Shown here: positions 15,699 to 23,331 of the stretch, piece after piece | Layout of the letters: each line of letters begins with the position of its first letter | How positions within the stretch are numbered: position 1 is the stretch's first letter | Source of the DNA: Halorussus lipolyticus | GTDB taxonomy: Archaea; Halobacteriota; Halobacteria; Halobacteriales; Haladaptataceae | NCBI RefSeq assembly: GCF_029338375.1 | Contig: NZ_CP119804.1 | Span: 124,001 to 188,000 of the forward strand | Reading direction: 5' to 3' | Length of the DNA stretch: 64,000 bases | Translations under genes and position numbers: made by a program | Notes under the pieces: generated by a model | The model's input: the letters and a program-made list of their open reading frames with translations, nothing else | What the model was told of the DNA's origin: nothing | Database searches by the model: none

Positions 15699-18600
15699 GG
15701 TTCGCCGAGGACCGGCGCGCTCGGGTCCCCTTCGCACTCGCCGGCGTCCTCCTGCTGGTCGGGAGCGCGGCCCTCAGCGCCTCGCTCGCGGGGAAACCGG
15801 CCCCCGAAACCGACGAATCGGTCGGTCTCGCCGTGGAGCGAGCGAAAGCGGCGTCCTCGACCACGCTCCGACGAGCAATCACCCGCGCCGGTCGGCAGGC
15901 CGCACGCAATCCTGTCACCCATCCGGCGAACACCACCCTCGGGCGCGTCCTGAACGACTCGACGCCCTACCGCGACTCCCTCCGGATTCGAATCTACCTC
16001 GCCGTCCGCGAGGACCTCGATTCCGTCGGCGTCCGGGTCGGCGACGTGGAGGGAGAAGTGTCGCTCTCCTCGGTCTCGAACGCCTCCGACCTCCGGCGGG
16101 CCAAGCGTCGGGTGAGCGTCCAACCGGCGGGCACGGGAGACAACCAAAGCCGGGAGAACGCCGGCCTGCGCGTCCGAGTCGAGAATATTACCGTTTCGGC
16201 GACTCGGGACAACCGGGTGGTCGAACGCGAGGAGTTCTCGCCGACGCTGGTTGTAGCGACCCCCGCGCTGGCGCTCCACGAGCGCACCGAGCGATTCGAG
16301 TCGCGCCTCAATCGCGGCCCCCTCGTGTCGGGCCTCGGTCGGCGACTCACGGCGCGACTCTACGGCGTGTCGTGGGTCCGGGGCTACGCCCAGTACGGCG
16401 GTGCGCCGGTCCAGAACGTGGTGGCGAACCGCCACGTCGAACTCGCTGTGAACGGCGGCCTCCTGCGCGAACAGCGCGCCGTCTTCGGCCGGAGCGACCC
16501 CGCCGGTCGCCGGGCGCTCGGGTGGGCCACCGCCAGAGTCGGCGCAATCGACCTGCTCACTGCCGCCAACACCCAGTACGGGTCGGCCCGGACCGACCAA
16601 CTGCTCACTGCCGCCAAGCAGTACCAGCGGGAAAATCCCATGCCGGGCGGCGTGACCGCGGGCCGACCCGGAGACTCCGCGAGGAGGAAGCGAAACGGGG
16701 TGTTCCCCGCCGGGGTCAACCGGACCGCGGACCGCGCATTCTCGGACCTCGTGAAGGCGGAGGAACCGAGAAGCGGCGACGGACCGGGAAGCGAGGAGAG
16801 ACCGACGCTCGGCGAGATTCTGCGGTCGTCCTACACCGTGGATGCGCGCCTCGTCGCCGCAGTCGAGCGGACCGAGGCCGAGGAGCGCCCGGCCCCGGCC
16901 TCGCCCGGCGCAAACTGGACGCTCGCGGGAACTGAGGTCCGGACGACGACCCGGACCGAGGCCGCGAGTGGACCACCAACCGGACCGCCCGGACCGCCGC
17001 GGGGGTGGCATCTCCTCGGAAGCGGGCGGGGTCGCTACGAGACGACCCGAGTCGTTCGGACCCACGCCCTCGTCGCCAACTGGACGCGAGGCAACGAGTC
17101 GCGCCGGACCGTCCGGCGGTGGTCCGAGACGTTCGTGACACGCATCGGTGTCGCGGGCGACCACAGCGTCGATGGGAGTGCTGTCCCGCCCTCCCGGCCG
17201 ATTGGGACTCTCCACGACCGAGGAGGCCCCCTCGACGGCCCGAATCTGGCAGGGATTCCCGACCGGGCCACCGACCGACTGGTCCGGGACCGAGGAGGCC
17301 ACGACGCGCTGGCCCGCCGAGCGGTCGCCGGGACGCTGGACACTCGGCCCGAGAAGGTCGCGGGGCGACGACCCCCGGACCTCCGCGAGTGGGTCTATCG
17401 GGACGCGGCTAACCTCCGCGAGAAGGTCCGGAACATCTCGATTGGGGTCCCCCGCCAGCGGGTCCTCGGCGAGCGCCCGCCGCCAGCGCAACTGGCGCAG
17501 GCGGTTCGAGCAGAGCGCGAGGACCTGCTGGACGCTCCGGCGCGGTACGACGGGGTGGCCGACCGGGCCAGAGTCGCAGTCCGGACGGCCTACCTCGACC
17601 GGGTGGTGGCGCGACTGGAGGCGCGTGCGTCCCGGCAGAACCGGACGCGAGTCGGCGTCGGCGAGGCGCTTGCCGACGCCGGGCGTTCGCTGGACGAGGC
17701 CCGCCGGACGCTCCGCGCTCGGACCACGCCCGAGACGCGTCCTCGTCGGCCGATGGGTGCCGACGGGCCGGGCGCGCCGGTCAACCTGAGCGTGAGCGGT
17801 GCGCCGCCGTACCTCACGCTGGCGAAAGTGGACCACGAGGAGGTCGCCGTGATACCGGAGGGCGAGCGCCGGGCACCCCTTTCTGCCCGGAACCGGAACG
17901 TCTTCGCGGTGCCCTACGGTGACGCCGCAGAGACGGTGGCCTCGGCGGTCGCAGGCGACGACGGCGGCGCTGGCGATTCGAAGCGGGTCAGTCTCCGGAC
18001 CGGCGCGGTGGCGTTGCGGACTGCGAACCGGACGCTGGCCGAGCGCGAGAACCGGTCGCTGGAACGTCGGCGGAATCGGCTTCAGCAGTCGCTGGCCGAG
18101 TCGATGCGGGAGGCCCGGCGGATGCTGGTCGCGGAGTTGGCACTGACCCGGTTCGACCTGACCCGCGGCGAGCGCCGGGTGGCGGTCCACGAGGGGTTGG
18201 CGCGCTGGAACACGACCGCCGGGAGGGCGTTGGCGGTGGCGAACGGCTCTGCGGCCGACGCCATCGCGTCTGCGGTGATTCGGCGTCGTCCGGCGCTCGA
18301 CCGGCCCGACAGGCGCGACTGGGTTGGCCTCCGGGCCGAGTTGGCGGTCGAAGCGACGAGTCGGACGGTCGAGGGGCCGCCCCGGTCGGCGGTGAACCAG
18401 ACGACGACGGTGACACAGAGACTGGCCGAAAACGCGCTCAAGCAGGCGATTACGTCGGGTCTGGGGAACGCGACCGAACTGGCGAGCAAGCGGTGGTTCG
18501 GCGAGGTCCTCGGGGCGGTGCCGGCCGGACTACCGGTCGCGCCGGTGCCGGGGTACTGGTACGCGACGGTCAACGTCTGGACGGTCGAAGTCTCGGGCCA

Positions 18601-18847
18601 GTACGCCCGGTTTTCGGTCAGCGCGCCGCAGGGGCCGCCGGGCGAGGAGGTCCGGTACGTCCGCGAGAACGCGACCGTCCGGGTCGATGTGGACGGTGAC
18701 GGGGAGCGGGACCTCCTCGGGCGCACCGCGCCGGTCGCCTTCGAGACGGGCACGACCGTCGTGGTGGTCGTGCCGCCCGGTCCGCCGGGAGTCGGCGACC
18801 GGGGCGGGAACCGGGACGAGTCCTCGCCGGGGTGGAACTCGGGGTGA
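15695..18847 (+). CDS. Very large DUF7286-like exported protein of pilus-like operon
   Basis: About 1,050 residues. The GTG at 15695 overlaps the preceding stop as GTGA and is preferred over the GTG at 15686. After a basic RRA (residues 7-9) comes a hydrophobic stretch VPFALAGVLLLVGSAALSAS, again prepilin-like. The rest is a long Arg/Thr/Ala-rich extracellular part with recurring helical segments (LAVEELALTRFDL-like, RRIRLQQSLAESMREARRML-like regions around 780-860), many NxT/S sequons and a Tyr-rich YWYATVNVWTVEVSGQYARF-type strand near 970-990. A second hydrophobic strand (TTVVVVVPPGPPG) ends it. Probably the major adhesive or tip subunit. Function unproven. Confidence 0.78.
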   Translation: MRFAEDRRARVPFALAGVLLLVGSAALSASLAGKPAPETDESVGLAVERAKAASSTTLRRAITRAGRQAARNPVTHPANTTLGRVLNDSTPYRDSLRIRIYLAVREDLDSVGVRVGDVEGEVSLSSVSNASDLRRAKRRVSVQPAGTGDNQSRENAGLRVRVENITVSATRDNRVVEREEFSPTLVVATPALALHERTERFESRLNRGPLVSGLGRRLTARLYGVSWVRGYAQYGGAPVQNVVANRHVELAVNGGLLREQRAVFGRSDPAGRRALGWATARVGAIDLLTAANTQYGSARTDQLLTAAKQYQRENPMPGGVTAGRPGDSARRKRNGVFPAGVNRTADRAFSDLVKAEEPRSGDGPGSEERPTLGEILRSSYTVDARLVAAVERTEAEERPAPASPGANWTLAGTEVRTTTRTEAASGPPTGPPGPPRGWHLLGSGRGRYETTRVVRTHALVANWTRGNESRRTVRRWSETFVTRIGVAGDHSVDGSAVPPSRPIGTLHDRGGPLDGPNLAGIPDRATDRLVRDRGGHDALARRAVAGTLDTRPEKVAGRRPPDLREWVYRDAANLREKVRNISIGVPRQRVLGERPPPAQLAQAVRAEREDLLDAPARYDGVADRARVAVRTAYLDRVVARLEARASRQNRTRVGVGEALADAGRSLDEARRTLRARTTPETRPRRPMGADGPGAPVNLSVSGAPPYLTLAKVDHEEVAVIPEGERRAPLSARNRNVFAVPYGDAAETVASAVAGDDGGAGDSKRVSLRTGAVALRTANRTLAERENRSLERRRNRLQQSLAESMREARRMLVAELALTRFDLTRGERRVAVHEGLARWNTTAGRALAVANGSAADAIASAVIRRRPALDRPDRRDWVGLRAELAVEATSRTVEGPPRSAVNQTTTVTQRLAENALKQAITSGLGNATELASKRWFGEVLGAVPAGLPVAPVPGYWYATVNVWTVEVSGQYARFSVSAPQGPPGEEVRYVRENATVRVDVDGDGERDLLGRTAPVAFETGTTVVVVVPPGPPGVGDRGGNRDESSPGWNSG

Positions 18848-19264
18848 GAAACCGGCCGCAAACGTGCTAACTGGGTTTCTTTCAGTCTCGGCGCGTGCTG
18901 GCACGGTCGTCACGAGCGAAGCGAGTGACTGCTCGGCGGACGCGGATTGTCCGCCGGTGTCTCTCGTGACTGCGCCGAATCGCGCGAGGGATGAGGACCG
19001 CAAGCCATCGGCCGAGGACCGCAATCGGTTGGGGAGGGTGTGGCCTGCGGTAGCGGTTGCGGTGCGGGGCGGTGCTGTGCGGTCGCGGTGACGGCTTTGC
19101 TCACGTCTGAAGCTAGCTTCCTCGACTCAGTTGGCTGTCTCATCACTCTGGAATCAGTCTGTCATCTCGCCGCTCCAAACGTGAGACCAGCTCCGCAACA
19201 GCCGAACCCGACACCCCTGTATCGAAGTGAAACCCCTTTCAATCACCGCGCCGTCGATTCGGGT
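18848..19264. other. Gap with GC-rich repeat tract
   Basis: No gene. It holds a G-rich tract at about 19027-19090 (GGTTGCGGTGCGGGGCGGTG and similar), leading into GGTCGCGGTGACGG and the palindrome GAAGCTAGCTTC at 19109-19120. The same order of blocks occurs at 25308-25510, and the last block also at 43190-43222. Confidence 0.6.
19063..19123 (+). repeat. GC-rich dispersed element, copy 1
   Basis: GTGCTGTGCGGTCGCGGTGACGG is followed by CTTTGCTCACGTCTGAAGC and TAGCTTCCTC. It corresponds block by block to 25434-25507 (GGTCGCGGTGACG..TTCGCGTCTGACGCGAGCTACCTC) and, in its second half, to 43190-43222. It lies just beyond the pilin-like operon, while copy 2 lies just beyond the ATPase-TadC operon. 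Confidence 0.5.
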
Positions 19265-19693
19265 ATGCTCTACGACGACATCGAGGACCCCGAGGCCACG
19301 TCGCCCGACGAACTCGCCGAGGAGTACGCTGACGAACTCGCCGAAATCGTCGAAGCCGAAGGCGTCGATGCGGTCGCCGACGAGACCGGCGTGGACCGCG
19401 AGACCGTCGAAGCCCTCGCCGAGGGCGACGCCGCCGACGTACACATCGAGGACGCGGCCGCCGTCGCCGCGCTGGCCGACGACGCGCCCGACAGCGACGC
19501 CATCGTGGCCGAGGTCCGGGACAACCTGCTGCTGGGGATGACCACCGCGGTCCTCGACGTGGACACCATCGCCGTCGAGAGCGACGTGGAGATGGACGGC
19601 AAGCAGGTCCACCAGAAGGTCGAGGGGCGCTCGCCGATGACTGTCGGCGAGTACGCGGCCATCTATCACTTCATCGCCAGCCGTCAGCGGTAA
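19265..19693 (+). CDS. DUF5791 family protein
   Basis: A 142-residue acidic cytoplasmic protein. The first half resembles a helix-turn-helix (GVDAVADETGVDRETVEALAEG, about 33-54, then AAAVAAL), and the C-terminal half has the conserved LLLGMTTAVLDVDTIA and KVEGRSPMTVGEYAAIYHFI. Probably DNA-binding or an adaptor. It sits between the two halves of the pilus-like cluster but shows no obvious link to it. Starts at 19265 after a short AT-containing leader. Confidence 0.83.
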   Translation: MLYDDIEDPEATSPDELAEEYADELAEIVEAEGVDAVADETGVDRETVEALAEGDAADVHIEDAAAVAALADDAPDSDAIVAEVRDNLLLGMTTAVLDVDTIAVESDVEMDGKQVHQKVEGRSPMTVGEYAAIYHFIASRQR

Positions 19694-19740
19694 GCCGGGT
19701 TATCATCAGAAACCTATTCTAAAGAAATATTTTCCTGTTT

Positions 19741-20937
19741 CTAAGAAACGTTTAGGTTGTCGAACCGGTCGATGGCGAACTGCTCGATGGGGTGGTCGGT
19801 TTCGCCTTCGACCACGAGGTCCGCGAGGATGTCCCCGACCACGCTCGAAAATTTGAATCCGTGGCCAGAGAACCCGCCAGCGACGGCGACCTGCGGGTGT
19901 TCCGGGTGGGTGTCGATGACGAACCGCTCGTCCGGCGAGTTGGTGAACAGGCAGGTTTCGAGGCGGGTCGTCGGCCCGTCAGCGCCGTCGAAGTACGATT
20001 CGGTGTACTCCCGCAGGATAGCCTCGTCGGTCGGGGTGGGTTCGCGCTCCATCTCGTCGGGGTCCACGGTCTCCCGGCGGTGGTTGTACTTCCCGATTTT
20101 GAACCCCGGTACCCGGTGGACCGGGAAGCCGTAGATGTACTCGCCGTCGTCGCACCGCATCGAAAACACGGGGAAGGTGTCGGGACTGAACCGGGCGCGC
20201 TCCTCGGGTTGGAACCAGCCCAATACTTGCCGCTCGGGTTCGAGGACCGGAGCCAGTTCGGGCAGGAGTTTCCCGGTCCACGCGCCCGCCGCGACGACGA
20301 GCGAGTCGGCCTCGTGGACCTCGGTGGTGCCGCGGCGCTCGACCTTGACCCGGACCCCGCCGTCGTCCAGCGCGGTCCAGTCCCGAACTTTCGTCCGGGC
20401 GTGAATCTCGGCTCCGCGGGCGAACGCTCCTTCGACGTGGGCCGTGATGCAGTCCTCGGGCACCAGAAAGCCGCCCTGTGGCTGGAAGACTGCCCGGTAC
20501 TCGTCGGGCACGTCGTAGCCGGGGAACCGCTCGTTGAGTTCGCCACCCGACAGCACGTCGTGGTCGAGACCGTGCTCCCGACAGGTCCGACGCGCGCCCT
20601 CGAAAATGTCGCTATCGGGCGGGCCGACCGCGAGCGACCCGGTTTGGTGGAGGAGGTCCGCGCCGGTCTCGTCGGCCAAGTCCGCCCACTCGTCGTAGGC
20701 CGCCCGGAGGAGCGGCACGTAGGAGGGATGCTCGTAGTACGCCAATCGGATGATTCGGGTGTAGCCGTGCGAGGACCCCTGCGAGTGCGGGATGTTGTGT
20801 CGCTCGAAGCCCAGCACGTCGAGGCCGCGGTCCGCGAGGTGGTAGGCTGACGCGCTTCCCATCCCGCCGATGCCGACCACGATAACGTCTCTCCGGTCTG
20901 CATCCGCGGTGTCGGTTGCGGGCGTCGTCTCGGTCAT
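19741..20937 (-). CDS. solA: FAD-dependent N-methyl amino acid oxidase (sarcosine/N-methyltryptophan oxidase family)
   Basis: A 398-residue flavoprotein that oxidatively demethylates N-methyl amino acids, giving formaldehyde and H2O2. VIVVGIGGMGSASAYHLADR (about 19-38) is the FAD Rossmann motif, and HSQGSSHGYTRIIRLAYYEH is the family's conserved loop. The Cys in ETCLFTNSPDERFVID matches the covalent-flavin Cys of monomeric sarcosine oxidase, and GGFSGHGFKFSSVVG is the C-terminal signature. The start at MTETTPATD (20937) is preferred to an ATG four codons upstream. The substrate is not settled. It is a single gene opposite in strand to its neighbours. Confidence 0.9.
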   Translation of the reverse strand: MTETTPATDTADADRRDVIVVGIGGMGSASAYHLADRGLDVLGFERHNIPHSQGSSHGYTRIIRLAYYEHPSYVPLLRAAYDEWADLADETGADLLHQTGSLAVGPPDSDIFEGARRTCREHGLDHDVLSGGELNERFPGYDVPDEYRAVFQPQGGFLVPEDCITAHVEGAFARGAEIHARTKVRDWTALDDGGVRVKVERRGTTEVHEADSLVVAAGAWTGKLLPELAPVLEPERQVLGWFQPEERARFSPDTFPVFSMRCDDGEYIYGFPVHRVPGFKIGKYNHRRETVDPDEMEREPTPTDEAILREYTESYFDGADGPTTRLETCLFTNSPDERFVIDTHPEHPQVAVAGGFSGHGFKFSSVVGDILADLVVEGETDHPIEQFAIDRFDNLNVS

Positions 20938-21225
20938 AGCTGGCGGCACGTCGGCGCGGGGGTTAGTTTCTCGGGTTCTGCGGAGACGAGCGTTCGGAAT
21001 GGTCGCGTTCAGCGACCCCGCCAGAGAAGTGAGGAGGGCCTCGAAAGCCCTCGGTAAGTTCCGGTCCCGCGGCTCGTTGCGCGCTTCGGTCGTTCGCTTC
21101 GCTCACTTCCTCCAGTGCTTACGTCGCCGGGGTTCCCGGAACTGTCCTCGCCCTTTCAGTCCGCCGAGGTCCGGACCGCCCAGCACGGCACCACAACTGC
21201 ACCGCGCCCCCGAACCTCCACCCCC

Positions 21226-21259
21226 CGCCGCGGGCGCGCAGAACTGCGCGCCCGCGGCG
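21226..21259. repeat. 16-bp perfect inverted repeat, AA loop
   Basis: CGCCGCGGGCGCGCAG (21226-21241) and CTGCGCGCCCGCGGCG (21244-21259) are exact complements with only AA between them. As DNA it could extrude a cruciform; as RNA it would form a very stable hairpin. It has no T-run and lies about 150 bp upstream of the ATPase gene. Confidence 0.75.
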
Positions 21260-21377
21260 TCCTGCCGAACGAAGTGAGGCAGGGCTTGGAGGACGCGGGT
21301 TGTCCTCCAGCGCGTCCTGTGGACTGATTCGCCGGGTGAACCCCACAGTCAGTTCCACCGAATACCACTCTCACGAG

Positions 21378-21411
21378 AGTTTAAATCCGAGGAGGCGACG
21401 ACTCCGGGGCC
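21378..21411 (+). promoter_or_regulatory. Promoter of secretion ATPase gene
   Basis: TTTAAA at 21380-21385, then CCGAGGA-G-GCGACGA-CT-CCGG before the ATG at 21412. It is almost the same as the promoter at 14271-14303, including the spacer between TATA and start codon. See that entry for the comparison. Confidence 0.65.
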
Positions 21412-23331
21412 ATGCGAGACTTACTGGCGCGATTCCACGAGGACCCCGACCCGGACTGCGCCTGCCGACCGACCTTCGAGGACGACGCCTTGGTCCTCGA
21501 CGCCGGCGACTGCCCCGGCGCGGGCGACCTCTCGGCCGAACCGGCCTGCCGGGCGACCGCAATCGGCGCGCTGGCCGACCGCGAGGCCGAGGCGGTCGTG
21601 ACCCGAACCTCCTCGGTGGAACGCACCTACGAAGCCGAATCGGCGGCGCTCCTCGTCTCTGCCGGGCGGTTCGTCGAGCGCGTTGCCTACTACGACCGAC
21701 AACTCGCCGAGCGCGCCCGGTCGGACCCACTCGGGTCTGCCCGCTCTGCGACGGGCCGGGCGGGACCGGTCGGCGAACTCGTCGCCGAAACCGGCCTCGC
21801 CGAGTGCGCCCGCAGAGCGTCGGGCTACGACGACGCGCTCCGGCCCTTCCTCGGCCCGCCGATTGCGAAGGCCCGCGTGGCCGCCGACCCGCCGCCGGAC
21901 GCTGTCTTCGCCGAGACCCGCCGACTCGCTACCGGCGCGACAGTCCGGGTGTACGACGACCGGCGCGCGCTCCGGACCTACCACCTCGAACCGGTCGAAC
22001 ACGGCTTCGACGCTCCAGCGAGACGAGTTCTCGCCGAGGCTTACGGTCTCCTCGCAGACGGAGCAATCTCTGCCGGCGAGCGAGCGCCCGGCAGAGCGGT
22101 CCGGCGGGTCGCGGACCGACGAGATGAGGACTCGGCGGAGGACCCCGACCTGCCGGTCGAGACCATCGCCGATGCGCTCCGGAAACACACCCGCGGCTAC
22201 GGCGTGCTGGCCGACTTCTTCGCCGACCCCGAAGTCTCGGACGTATTCGCCACCGCACCGGTCGGCGAGAACCCCCTGCGCGTCTCGGTGGCCGGCGAGC
22301 GAATGCGGACCAACGTCCGCCTGACCGAGACCGGTGCCCAAGCCCTCGCGTCTCGCTTCCGGCGCGAGAGCGGTCGGGCCTTCTCGCGGGCCTCGCCGAC
22401 GCTCGACGCGACCGCCGAGGTCGGTTCGGGCGGCCGGAGTTCCGTCCGCGTGGCGGGCGTCACGAATCCGGTGAGCAACGGGCCGGGGTTCGCCTTCCGC
22501 GCTCACGACGCGACGCCGTGGACCCTGCCCGCGCTGGTCGAAAACGGGACCGTGCCCGCCGACGCCGGGGCGCTCCTCTCGCTCGCTGTCGAGCGCGCCG
22601 GGGCCGGACTCGTCGCCGGCCCTCGCGGTTCGGGCAAGACCACCCTGCTGGGCGCGCTCTGCTGGGAACTCCCCGCAGACACCCGGACGGTCGTCATCGA
22701 GGACACGCCGGAACTCCCGGTCTCCGCGCTCCAGCGCAGAGGCCGGGACGCCCAACCCCTCCGAACCGAGACCGGCGACAGGCCGGGCCTCGCGCCCCCG
22801 GAGGCACTCCGGACCGCGCTCCGACTCGGAGAGGGCGCGCTGGTCGTCGGCGAGGTCAGGGGCGAGGAGGCCGCGGTCCTCTACGAGGCCATGCGAGTCG
22901 GCGCGAGCGGCGATGCCGTCCTCGGGACCATCCACGGCGACGGCGGCGAGGCGGTCCGCGAGCGCGTCGTCTCGGACCTCGGGGTCCCGGCGTCGTCGTT
23001 CGCCACGACCGACCTCGTGGTGACGCTCGAAGCCGTCTCGACGCCCGAGGGAAAGCGCCGCCGGGTGAAAGCAATCGAGGAGGTGGTCGACAGCGACCGG
23101 TTCGAGAACCTGTACGCTATCGAGGCCGACCGACTCGCCGCCACGGGTCGCATCGACCGCGGGAACAGCGCGCTGGTCGCCGAACTCACTGAGGCCGGCG
23201 AATCCTACGCCGACGCCCGCGAGAAGTTGGCCGAGCGCGAAGCCCTTCTCGCCGAACTCGCGGAGACGGGGCGAACCGGTCCGAAAGCGGTCGGTTCCGC
23301 ATACGCCGACCGTCGGGGGAAGTCGTCGTGA
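21412..23331 (+). CDS. Type II/IV secretion (PilB/VirB11-like) ATPase
   Basis: A 639-residue hexameric ATPase that powers assembly of the surface filament. The C-terminal half has Walker A GPRGSGKTT (403-411), Asp box VVIEDTPE (427-434), Walker B LVVGEVRGEE (477-486) and His box TIHGD (506-510). The N-terminal 400 residues are divergent and open with four cysteines (C16, C18, C34, C46) that could hold a zinc. Its GTGA overlap with the TadC gene shows co-translation. Presumed partners are the pilin-like proteins at 14304-18847. Confidence 0.93.
   Translation: MRDLLARFHEDPDPDCACRPTFEDDALVLDAGDCPGAGDLSAEPACRATAIGALADREAEAVVTRTSSVERTYEAESAALLVSAGRFVERVAYYDRQLAERARSDPLGSARSATGRAGPVGELVAETGLAECARRASGYDDALRPFLGPPIAKARVAADPPPDAVFAETRRLATGATVRVYDDRRALRTYHLEPVEHGFDAPARRVLAEAYGLLADGAISAGERAPGRAVRRVADRRDEDSAEDPDLPVETIADALRKHTRGYGVLADFFADPEVSDVFATAPVGENPLRVSVAGERMRTNVRLTETGAQALASRFRRESGRAFSRASPTLDATAEVGSGGRSSVRVAGVTNPVSNGPGFAFRAHDATPWTLPALVENGTVPADAGALLSLAVERAGAGLVAGPRGSGKTTLLGALCWELPADTRTVVIEDTPELPVSALQRRGRDAQPLRTETGDRPGLAPPEALRTALRLGEGALVVGEVRGEEAAVLYEAMRVGASGDAVLGTIHGDGGEAVRERVVSDLGVPASSFATTDLVVTLEAVSTPEGKRRRVKAIEEVVDSDRFENLYAIEADRLAATGRIDRGNSALVAELTEAGESYADAREKLAEREALLAELAETGRTGPKAVGSAYADRRGKSS

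Larger units (their letters stand above)
20938..21411. other. Gap with perfect palindrome and ATPase promoter
   Basis: No gene. It contains a 16-bp perfect inverted repeat at 21226-21259 and, at its end, the promoter of the secretion ATPase. The rest is GC-rich low-complexity DNA (CGTTCGCTTCGCTCAC type) common between haloarchaeal genes. Confidence 0.6.

Noticed and set aside
15638..18190. 850-codon open frame opposite the large pilin-operon protein
   Set aside because: Long antisense frames are expected where third positions are nearly all G/C. The residues are Arg/Gly/Pro/Ala-rich with no domain, and the plus-strand gene fits overlap and signal-peptide logic.
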